Program-made: the position numbers and the translations under genes
From: Melioribacteraceae bacterium
GTDB taxonomy: Bacteria > Bacteroidota > Ignavibacteria > Ignavibacteriales > Melioribacteraceae
Assembly: GCA_035362835.1 (NCBI GenBank)
Contig: DAOSDY010000001.1
Coordinates: 372,001-436,000, forward strand
DNA length: 64,000 nucleotides
Direction of reading: 5' to 3'
The notes under the pieces: model-generated
Seen by the model: only the letters and a program-made list of their open reading frames with translations
What the model was told of the DNA's origin: nothing
Databases searched by the model: none
Shown here: positions 8,831 to 16,748 of the stretch, piece after piece
Numbering within the stretch: position 1 is the first letter of the stretch
How the letters are laid out: every line of letters starts with the position of its first letter

Positions 8831-9833
8831 AGTATTTATCTGAAAACTCTTTACACAGATCCATAGCAAACATAATTATCTTATCCGGCACATCGTATTC
8901 AATATCGGGCAGTCCCACATCACACGGAGCGAGATTTTCAGCAATATATTCAAAATCGTTTCGTATTTCCTCTTTAGTTTTATTCTTAAGATCAACCGAT
9001 TTATAAAGACAATTTCTTCTAGCATTTGGAAAAACTTCCTTTGCCTTCTTCAAGTCTGATTCTATTCCCATATCAATATAAGCGACATTTGGAATTCTGG
9101 AATAGAGATCAATATATGGAGTTACAGTCCAGGCACAATTGTGAATTCCGATAACAGGAAATTCTTTTGCAATTTTAGCATCATAAGGGAGTAAGTGAGT
9201 TTCATATAATTCCGGACCGATCATATTAACGGTGCAGTTGGCAATTGTAGCGAAGTTATAAATGGTATCATACTCTTTCTGTTTTGAGTAAAGTAGTTTT
9301 ACACCTTGCAAGTAAGTATCGGAAATAACTGTCAGAAGAATATTAACAATATCGGAATTGTCCATTAAGTCCAGAAATATTGATTCTCCACGCAGCCTGA
9401 AAGCAGTATTTAAATTTCCCTGCCAGTTTAGGAAACCTCTGGCGCTTCCGGTTAATTGGTATATCCGGTCAATCTGGTCAATAATATTCATGAAAAATTT
9501 ATTACGTGTGAAATCAGGTACTTTAAGATCAATTATCTCCTCATCTGTTAAAATAGTATTATCAGGAACCGGCCATTTATCGTTGTAATATTGAAGCCGT
9601 CTTCCGAATAGAGAATCAATAATTCCGATTCCGTAAATACCTGTCAGCAGATCGAAGGGTTCATCATTCAAAACGCCGCCTATGTTATAACCGGGGAAGC
9701 GCTTCTTAATTTCATTGCGCATAGTCTCGTGAGATTTCATCCTGAATTCAACATCCATGTGCCACTTTTCCGAGAAATCGATTCCGCAATATTTATGAAA
9801 CCACGAAGGATTGAATCCAACTTCCGGACGCAT
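8814..9833 (-). CDS. URO-D/methylcobamide methyltransferase-like protein, 5' end uncertain
   Basis: At least 339 residues of the uroporphyrinogen decarboxylase (URO-D) superfamily TIM barrel. His231-x-Cys233 and Cys304 could form the zinc site used by MtaA-type methyltransferases of this superfamily, so methyl transfer is more likely than haem synthesis; no corrinoid protein is encoded nearby. The conserved-looking sequence runs on upstream of the ATG: codons at 9834-9896 read KYYIALGAPP, IRTPADGTETF without a stop until TAA at 9924-9926, but with no ATG, GTG or TTG start. Either an unusual start codon is used or the 5' end has been lost. It is followed by the relic region and preceded by a 175-base spacer. 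Confidence 0.65.
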   Translation of the reverse strand: MRPEVGFNPSWFHKYCGIDFSEKWHMDVEFRMKSHETMRNEIKKRFPGYNIGGVLNDEPFDLLTGIYGIGIIDSLFGRRLQYYNDKWPVPDNTILTDEEIIDLKVPDFTRNKFFMNIIDQIDRIYQLTGSARGFLNWQGNLNTAFRLRGESIFLDLMDNSDIVNILLTVISDTYLQGVKLLYSKQKEYDTIYNFATIANCTVNMIGPELYETHLLPYDAKIAKEFPVIGIHNCAWTVTPYIDLYSRIPNVAYIDMGIESDLKKAKEVFPNARRNCLYKSVDLKNKTKEEIRNDFEYIAENLAPCDVGLPDIEYDVPDKIIMFAMDLCKEFSDKYSEKDK

Positions 9834-10008
9834 AAATGTTTCAGTTCCATCGGCAGGGGTTCTTATCGGCGGTGCCCCCAGAGCTATATAATATTTTAGC
9901 TGCTTAGAAATAATTATTCCCGATTAATTACAACGAATTTTTGAATAATTCTTTGCCGGTACTTACTTAATATTCAATTGCAGAAAGAAATAAACTTATA
10001 TTTGTTAT

Positions 10009-10962
10009 CTACCAGGGCATCACTCTCTTCGTATATTTTCTGCCAATTTCCGCCGATTCCAGTTTACCGCCGGCAAGAATTCTAACCCCTTTTTCAATCT
10101 GCTTAATTACATTATCGGGCAGAACATTATCGAGGAATGAGAGTCCATTCTTTTTACATTCTGCAAACACCTTATCACCGGCAGCAATAACTTCTTTTGG
10201 AAGAGGAGGATCTGCGCGTCCTTCAAGATAATTGTAAGAAAATCCCATATCACGCGGACCATGTTCTGCGAACGCAATTCCCGGAACTTTCAAAGTTTTT
10301 GCAACATTTTTTAATGCATCCCGGTCTTCAATTTTAACACCGAGCATAATTTCTCCGTCTGGATTAAGCGGCCAAACATCAGCTTTCTTCAGGTATGCCT
10401 GCTCATCAATTCCCCAGACCCACGCAGCCCATTGAAAGCTTCCCCAGCCTCTAAGGCCATCGCCGATTTTATTTTCTCCGATTTCATTGAAAGGATACCG
10501 CAATGATTGAACAAAGACCCTAACAGCTTCGGGATCCCTTGCCCGGCAGAGGTGAACGCCATGGACTCCCTGTGCAAGCGCCTGCTGCGCCATCCAGACA
10601 TTCGCTTTCATTGTCTGAGCATCAAGTCCCAGTGCCGGCAATACAACAATAACCGTCGGGGTTCTATGACCGCTCGGAGTCGGACCTCCATCGACAAGTC
10701 CTTTCATAAACTCTCTAAGCAATGTGAAATCGAGAGGTGAGTGTTCCATGTTGTAAGTAATATAATCCGCCCAGGTCTTTGCAAGCTTTTTACCTTCTTC
10801 ATATCCGCCATAAGCATTTATGTAATAGACAGGCTGGTTATCTGCCAGCAGTTCAATCGATTTATTAATCCGTTTCGGTTTGTAATCCGTGTTCTGTGCA
10901 AGTAAGAATTGACTTGTTGAAACAATTATAATAAATAGCAAAAAATATTTTCCTGTTCTCAT
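10009..10962 (-). CDS. exported HpcH/HpaI-family aldolase
   Basis: Protein of 317 residues in the class II HpcH/HpaI aldolase and citrate lyase beta-chain superfamily, which splits 2-keto-3-deoxy acids into pyruvate and an aldehyde. The metal ligands Glu212 (in VKIEDRD) and Asp238 (in HGPRDMGF) are 26 residues apart, the same as Glu149 and Asp175 of HpaI (from memory). Unlike the cytoplasmic enzymes it begins with a clear signal peptide (cleavage near residue 22, after LLAQ), so it should act in the periplasm. Its Shine-Dalgarno sequence AAAGGAG lies inside the end of the upstream beta-helix gene, so the two are coupled. The true substrate is unknown. Confidence 0.78.
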   Translation of the reverse strand: MRTGKYFLLFIIIVSTSQFLLAQNTDYKPKRINKSIELLADNQPVYYINAYGGYEEGKKLAKTWADYITYNMEHSPLDFTLLREFMKGLVDGGPTPSGHRTPTVIVVLPALGLDAQTMKANVWMAQQALAQGVHGVHLCRARDPEAVRVFVQSLRYPFNEIGENKIGDGLRGWGSFQWAAWVWGIDEQAYLKKADVWPLNPDGEIMLGVKIEDRDALKNVAKTLKVPGIAFAEHGPRDMGFSYNYLEGRADPPLPKEVIAAGDKVFAECKKNGLSFLDNVLPDNVIKQIEKGVRILAGGKLESAEIGRKYTKRVMPW

Positions 10963-10963
10963 G

Positions 10964-12676
10964 TTACTTTACTCCTTTCGACACTGGTTTGTATTCGTAT
11001 GCACCGATATCATGTTTAAGAGAGGATTTTGCTTTTACAGGGCGGGGTGTCCCGATGTAATCTGTTTTCACCATTTCAATATTTTTCCCGGAATCGATGC
11101 AAGGAGAATTTTTATCAACTTGAAATGATGATAGAACAAAAACCTCAAGCTCTCCAGATAAATCTCCCCAGACTTCTATGCTGTTTCCTTTATTTGATTT
11201 AATTACACTCCATTTATTTCCGGCTTTAACAACACGACCAGCAAGTTCATTCTCTTTATAATTGGAATTAGATATCAGCAGCATAGTAGTTTGATTAATA
11301 TTATTGAACGGCGTTAAAATCGGTTCAATCCTGAAACTGTCTTTAATGAAAAGCGGATCCTTGGAAATATTATCTTTACCTGTAATTTCCTTTCTGGAAT
11401 TATTATTCGAAATTTCTGCCGGGGCATCAATATTAAGTTCGCCCCAGATAATATTATTAGAAACAAAAGATTTCCCAAGTCCTTCTTTCGTTTCAATAAG
11501 AATAAAATTTTCCAATAGTGTATTATTATAAATTCCCATTTCACTTCTCTGGAAATAAGCACCTGTATTATAGGCACAGATATTATTAGTAAAGCTACCC
11601 CTTGATTCCATAGTAACACGGAAAGCGCCAGAATTCCGGCTTGAATTTGAATTAGCTACAAATAAATTCCGATCAATTTCCACAAAGAATTTTTCTTTGG
11701 GAGGAATGGGGTCCAGTGGTGAGTCATAACGGTGTTCCTGTCCGCCCACAAAAAGCGCACCGGCATCGTCAGTTGCAGAATTATTTACAAAAATATTACC
11801 TTTAATTTTAGGTGCAGACCAGAGTGCCACAAATAAACCGCCGGCATCATTAGCAGCCAATGCGCTATTATTCAGAAACAGGTTATTTTCAATTAATGGA
11901 TTTGACCAATCAAAAACCGAGACAGCGCCTTCGCTGCTTCGTTCTGGATCATTAAGTCCAACAACATTATTCATAAAAACATTTCCGGAAATAATGCCGT
12001 TACAGTTTTTATGAAGAGCGATGCCGGCGCCTCTACCGCATTCCGTGCTGTTTTCATAAAACAGATTATCTTTAATAACGGGCGAAGCACCGTTCTCAGC
12101 ATAAATACCGGCACCGTCGTTAGCTACGAGATGACGGTACTTTGGCTTCCAGTTTTCTGTAATAAGAGTTTTATTTCTGAAGAAAACATTATTTGTAATA
12201 GTCGGTGAAGTGCCGTTGCAATAGATTGCGGCTCCTTTTCCCCTGAATTCATTGTTCCGGATATTAAAGCCGTCCACCCGGCAATTATCAGCTCCCATAA
12301 AAAGCTGCTTCCCTTTATCAGCAGAGAGGATGGAAGCGTTTGCAAAAACATCTCTTAACCAATTTACCTGATTAAAACCTCCATAAAGATCTATATACTC
12401 TTCTAATTGAATTGTATCCCCGCCGTATTTTCCTGAAGCGACTAATATTGCACATCTATTTTCAGCCGATTGCTTTCCAAGAATTGAAAAAGCTTTTTGA
12501 ATTGACTTGAATGGATTAGATTTCATTCCACTGCCGGAAGCATCCGAACCCGATTCCGATACATACACCACCTTTGAATACTGATTTAATTTTACTTCTG
12601 CAGTCTTGGGTCCAATAATTTGAGCAAATGTGAACTCACTAAAAAAAATAAACAGCATTAACAATTTCAGTTTCAT
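10964..12676 (-). CDS. secreted parallel beta-helix protein
   Basis: Secreted protein of 570 residues with a signal peptide (about 1-18). It opens with the segment YVSESGSDASGSG followed by NPFKSIQKA, typical of DUF1565-type right-handed beta-helix proteins. The body repeats N- and G-rich coils (NNVFFRNKT, DNLFYENST, GNVFMNNV, NNLFLNNSA, GNIFVNNSA). The end DYIGTPRP...DIGAYEY is the usual cap of such proteins. The fold is shared by polysaccharide lyases, hydrolases and binding proteins; no catalytic triad could be assigned. It is a distant paralogue of the protein at 41820-43484. It may bind or cut the glycan outside the cell. Confidence 0.75.
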   Translation of the reverse strand: MKLKLLMLFIFFSEFTFAQIIGPKTAEVKLNQYSKVVYVSESGSDASGSGMKSNPFKSIQKAFSILGKQSAENRCAILVASGKYGGDTIQLEEYIDLYGGFNQVNWLRDVFANASILSADKGKQLFMGADNCRVDGFNIRNNEFRGKGAAIYCNGTSPTITNNVFFRNKTLITENWKPKYRHLVANDGAGIYAENGASPVIKDNLFYENSTECGRGAGIALHKNCNGIISGNVFMNNVVGLNDPERSSEGAVSVFDWSNPLIENNLFLNNSALAANDAGGLFVALWSAPKIKGNIFVNNSATDDAGALFVGGQEHRYDSPLDPIPPKEKFFVEIDRNLFVANSNSSRNSGAFRVTMESRGSFTNNICAYNTGAYFQRSEMGIYNNTLLENFILIETKEGLGKSFVSNNIIWGELNIDAPAEISNNNSRKEITGKDNISKDPLFIKDSFRIEPILTPFNNINQTTMLLISNSNYKENELAGRVVKAGNKWSVIKSNKGNSIEVWGDLSGELEVFVLSSFQVDKNSPCIDSGKNIEMVKTDYIGTPRPVKAKSSLKHDIGAYEYKPVSKGVK

Positions 12677-12749
12677 ACCATCTCCATGATTATAGATTAA
12701 ACTTCCAGCTGAATTTACAAGTGATTCATGTCTATTCAGTTTCTAATAC

Positions 12750-14288
12750 TTACACCATTTTTAATTCATCTTTCGTTTCGTGCTGCCAGTTTCTTATTTT
12801 TTCTTTTAACTGAACAACTTTTTCAGAGTAATCTGGTTTATAAAACAGATTTGTTGTTTCATACGGATCTTGATTCAAGTCGAACAGCTGGCTTTTGTCC
12901 TTATCTGCCCAGCAAAGTTTCCATCCGTCCTGAGTGATGACGGTCCGGATAAAAGCATTTTTGGCATTTTGGATTTCACTTTCAGTTACACTTTTTATTC
13001 TAGTATTTAATTCATCATCTCTGTCTTTATTATTCCACTCGATAAAAACATCCTTCAAAGGTTTACTGGAACCATTTAGAACGGGCATCAAACTTTCACC
13101 CTGAAGTTTATGTCTGCAATCCATTGTATCAAGAATTGTAGGCAGCAGATCGATATGACCGAATCTTCCTTTCACAAACTGATGTTTGCTGTTAAGATGA
13201 GGGAACTTCATAAGCCAGGGAACTTTAACCGCCTCTTCATACATAACTGTTTTGTTTAACAGTTTATGAGCTCCCATCATTTCGCCGTGATCGCTTGTGA
13301 AAATGACGATTGTATTTTCTGCCAGACCAAGATCCTCAACGTTTTTTAATATTGCCCCAATACTTAAATCCACTTGAGATACCAGTCCCCAATATTTGGA
13401 TTTCATTTTGCGCCAGTCCTGTGCAGTTCTAAGTGGTTCACCTTTATACTTTTCATTGAATAGTTTTTCTCTAATCATACGGTATCGCAATGGTTCATCT
13501 TCTTCAAGATCATCATCAAAGTTGGGCGGCAGGTCAATATAATCCGGATCATATTTATCATTAAGAGGACCGTTGAAAGGAGGATGAGGTTCTAAAAAAT
13601 TAACATAGAGGATAAATGGATTATTCTTATTCCGTTTTAAGAAGTCGCAGGCTTTTATTTCCAGGAATTTCGGTTTACAATGCTCTATTGGAAGTTTTGA
13701 TGCATAGTCCCTTGTAAATTCGCCGCGATCACCATCCGGTTTATATCCAGCGGATTTGAGATAATTGGAATAGTCGCTAACAAGACTTTTATTGCGTCCT
13801 TCGCTGAAGTGCTGATTATATATATCTTCGATGCTAATCCATTCTTCAAAACCATGCTGCGCAAACAGTTCATCGCCCAGATGCCATTTGCCGTAATAAG
13901 CTGTTCTATAATCGGGATCATTTATTATTTCAGGTGTACAAAGAATATTGCCGGGTAAAGGGACGTTATTATCGAGGCAGCCGTTACTATGCGGATAAAG
14001 TCCTGTCATTACAGATGAACGTGAAGGGGTGCAAACCGGTTGAGTGACGTAAGGATTTTGCAGAACAATAGACTGGCTTGCAAGTTTGTTAAGATTAGGG
14101 ACTTCAATTTTTTTATTTCCGTATATAGCCATTGTATCAGCTCTTTGCTGATCAGTCCAGATGAATAACAGGTTCGGTTTTTCCTTTCTAGGACTGCACC
14201 CGACAATATTAAAAGCTACTGCCGCCATAGCAGATCTCTTAATAAAGTCTCTGCGGTTAATCGAATTGCTAAATGATTCATTTCTCAT
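12750..14288 (-). CDS. sulfatase (S1 type), Tat-exported
   Basis: Arylsulfatase-family enzyme of 512 residues removing sulfate esters, presumably from the glycan. The formylglycine motif CTPSR begins at Cys86, the residue that must be oxidised after translation. Metal ligands are suggested by IWTDQQ (Asp46) and TSDHGE. The N-terminus has a twin-arginine signal (NRRDFIKRS) followed by VGC at 29-31, so it may be a Tat-exported lipoprotein in the periplasm. A good ribosome binding site (GAGGAG) precedes the ATG. It needs an FGE or anSME maturase, and neither a convincing FGE nor an anSME is in the window. Confidence 0.9.
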   Translation of the reverse strand: MRNESFSNSINRRDFIKRSAMAAVAFNIVGCSPRKEKPNLLFIWTDQQRADTMAIYGNKKIEVPNLNKLASQSIVLQNPYVTQPVCTPSRSSVMTGLYPHSNGCLDNNVPLPGNILCTPEIINDPDYRTAYYGKWHLGDELFAQHGFEEWISIEDIYNQHFSEGRNKSLVSDYSNYLKSAGYKPDGDRGEFTRDYASKLPIEHCKPKFLEIKACDFLKRNKNNPFILYVNFLEPHPPFNGPLNDKYDPDYIDLPPNFDDDLEEDEPLRYRMIREKLFNEKYKGEPLRTAQDWRKMKSKYWGLVSQVDLSIGAILKNVEDLGLAENTIVIFTSDHGEMMGAHKLLNKTVMYEEAVKVPWLMKFPHLNSKHQFVKGRFGHIDLLPTILDTMDCRHKLQGESLMPVLNGSSKPLKDVFIEWNNKDRDDELNTRIKSVTESEIQNAKNAFIRTVITQDGWKLCWADKDKSQLFDLNQDPYETTNLFYKPDYSEKVVQLKEKIRNWQHETKDELKMV

Positions 14289-14315
14289 ATCGAAATCTCC
14301 TCTCCAGAACTACTT

Positions 14316-16739
14316 TCACTTTTTTAAAAACTGCATTGAATAGAGTTTACTGCCTCTCATCCTGAATAAGAGTTGTACTGTTTTACCTTCCAGAGATGAA
14401 AGATCCTTTCCTTTCCCAAGCCACTCAATTTCTTTTTCAATGAAATCCCCGTTAATATAAATACAATCATCAACCGAATATCCTTCAATCGGTTTCCCAT
14501 ATTCATCAGTGAATCCTACCTGGACATATCCGGCTGCGTCTGTATCAATGTTAAGTGTCAATCTGTTTCCTTCAAAAGTAAACGGCTTGGTTTTAACAAC
14601 TGCTTCTTTTTCATATGGACTGTCGATTGAAATAAATCCATCCAGTCGTTGAACGAGACGGAAGACAGAAATTCTTTTATCACTTTTATCATAAGCTGAG
14701 TGATAGAAAGGTTCACCGAAATAGTACTGCCAGAGTTCATTTCCGCGCCGAACCATCCCCTGAGCTATGTAGGCAGTCTTCATATCAATACCTTCGTGCG
14801 AACCAATTCCAACATAGGCCGGGCGGTAATACCGTTTCCAGTTTATTCCATCGCGGCTTACGGCTATTTGAGTTTCGATCGGACCTTCGCCAAGTTTTCT
14901 TTCCGGGTTCATCAATTCTGTCCGGGTTGGCGGGCCGTCATTCTCGTAATGAAAGAAAATAATCGGGAATGATAAGTAAGTATCCGGCGCATACTGGTAC
15001 TTTATAGCTTTGGTTATATAAATATCTGTTCCGACAGGGTCTGCTTCATCCGGATTAAATGCATTGGGATACTCGAGACCGAAATCGCCCGGAGTAAGAG
15101 GCCCGTTATCGAGCCACCATGGTAAAGGTTCCCGCAGAGGCAATTTCCGGTCAAGCTCATGATATTCTTTTTGAGAAATAGGAGTAAACGGAACCGGTTT
15201 GAATAAATCATTTGTTTCTGTAACCACAGTACTTCTCTGAGTTGCGAAAGCAGGCGTATGCATTATACCTGTGCGATGAGTAGTAACGTAAACCTGACGC
15301 TGGTCATCATAAAATGTGCAGGATTGTGTACCGGAACGGAACGGTATTAGAGCCATCTTTTCTCTTTTCCAATTAAAACCGTCGGGTGAAGTAAAGAGAT
15401 AGACTCCGCGGCTGTGATACCCTGAGATAAATTTCCATTTTGTATCGCCACTTCCATTCGGATCGATAAACGGATTTCCCATTCCGCCAACCGGTCCGTG
15501 AATTACAATGTTCCTCTGTCCGCGGTACTCTTTTCCAAGATCAGGGGATTCAAAGTTAATTCCGTCTTTTGAGACACGGACGCCCATATAGTCATCGTGA
15601 ATACCGTTATATATTCTGATCAATCCGTTTTCATCCTCTACAACGGTTAGATGCTTACGGAATTGTCCCTCTATGTTGCCGATTACCAGTTCTGCTTTCT
15701 TTGGAGGATTAACATTGAATTCAACATCCTTCATCTCCGAAATGAAAGAATCGTCAATAAACAGATGCTTACGATTCCCGAGTTTTAGCGGTAAATTATT
15801 TTTCGCTAGATCATTAAAAAGCAATGGAGGACCTTTTAAAAGGCCCGCATCTTTGAGGTCATTATTTATAGCAAAACTCCCCGGAGGAGTAAATTCAGAA
15901 TTATAAACTGTTCCCTCGGAAAATCTTAATTCGTCGAGGATTCCCTGAAGCGGATGATTCCAATTACTGTCCCTGCCGATGCTCATGTAGTCTTCATCTC
16001 CGGCAGGAAGCGATTTGAAACCAATATTTTTGTTTGAAGAGATTAACTTTCCATTGACGAAGTGACGTAACGTTTTTGATGAAGATGAATATACGAATGC
16101 AACGTGTGACCAGTCAGATAATCCGTTGAAATCGATTGTATTAATATTGATTGCGCTATTTGCCGGTTGATTTTTCAGGATAAATGATTTGAAATTCGAA
16201 TCCAGCATCAAGCTTGTAACTTTGTCGTTATCGCCTCTGGGACCCGTACCTATTTCAAATACTACTCCGTCCTTTCCTGTTTTCTTTTCAGGTTTAAACC
16301 AGAATTCAACAGTCCAATCGTAATTTCCTAAATTCAATTTAGTTTTTGTCGGCTGTACAAAACCGATCTCTTTTCTTAAGTGTTTTTCTCCGCTTGTCAT
16401 TAATGCGCAGAAGTCCGCATTATACCAGGAAAGCGGTTCAACTTTTCTTCCTTTCAGTTTGGGAATTTTTTCGAGACCGAATTCAGCTTCTCCATGTGGA
16501 AGCTTAATTTCCGGATGTTCAAAAGGCTGAAGCGCATTACCAAATTTTCCAGGAACTAACCGACCGCCTAGTCCAAGAACCAGCGGGTAATCATTATCGG
16601 AAAGATTTTCAAGAACGCTGCTTGGATAAAGCCCGATCTGCTCGTCAAAACACCATAATGAGATAACTTTAGTTTGTGCTGAAGCGACTGCCGCTATTAA
16701 AAAGGAGAAAACGAATACTGCCAGGAAAATTCTTTTCAT
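14316..16739 (-). CDS. LamG-like plus beta-propeller glycosidase-like protein A
   Basis: Secreted protein of 807 residues: signal peptide (1-21), a concanavalin/LamG-like jelly-roll (roughly 60-290, with YDWTVEFWFKP and LDELRFSEG), a five-bladed-type propeller resembling GH32/GH43/GH130 folds (about 330-690, with VVEDENGLIRIY, VSKDGINF, FIDDSFISEM) and a C-terminal beta-sandwich of about 110 residues. The next gene on its 5' side encodes a close paralogue, so a tandem duplication is clear. No family-specific catalytic triad could be fixed, so hydrolase activity is inferred from fold and context. The spacing to the paralogue is only nine bases. Confidence 0.7.
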   Translation of the reverse strand: MKRIFLAVFVFSFLIAAVASAQTKVISLWCFDEQIGLYPSSVLENLSDNDYPLVLGLGGRLVPGKFGNALQPFEHPEIKLPHGEAEFGLEKIPKLKGRKVEPLSWYNADFCALMTSGEKHLRKEIGFVQPTKTKLNLGNYDWTVEFWFKPEKKTGKDGVVFEIGTGPRGDNDKVTSLMLDSNFKSFILKNQPANSAININTIDFNGLSDWSHVAFVYSSSSKTLRHFVNGKLISSNKNIGFKSLPAGDEDYMSIGRDSNWNHPLQGILDELRFSEGTVYNSEFTPPGSFAINNDLKDAGLLKGPPLLFNDLAKNNLPLKLGNRKHLFIDDSFISEMKDVEFNVNPPKKAELVIGNIEGQFRKHLTVVEDENGLIRIYNGIHDDYMGVRVSKDGINFESPDLGKEYRGQRNIVIHGPVGGMGNPFIDPNGSGDTKWKFISGYHSRGVYLFTSPDGFNWKREKMALIPFRSGTQSCTFYDDQRQVYVTTHRTGIMHTPAFATQRSTVVTETNDLFKPVPFTPISQKEYHELDRKLPLREPLPWWLDNGPLTPGDFGLEYPNAFNPDEADPVGTDIYITKAIKYQYAPDTYLSFPIIFFHYENDGPPTRTELMNPERKLGEGPIETQIAVSRDGINWKRYYRPAYVGIGSHEGIDMKTAYIAQGMVRRGNELWQYYFGEPFYHSAYDKSDKRISVFRLVQRLDGFISIDSPYEKEAVVKTKPFTFEGNRLTLNIDTDAAGYVQVGFTDEYGKPIEGYSVDDCIYINGDFIEKEIEWLGKGKDLSSLEGKTVQLLFRMRGSKLYSMQFLKK

Positions 16740-16748
16740 TGTAACTCC

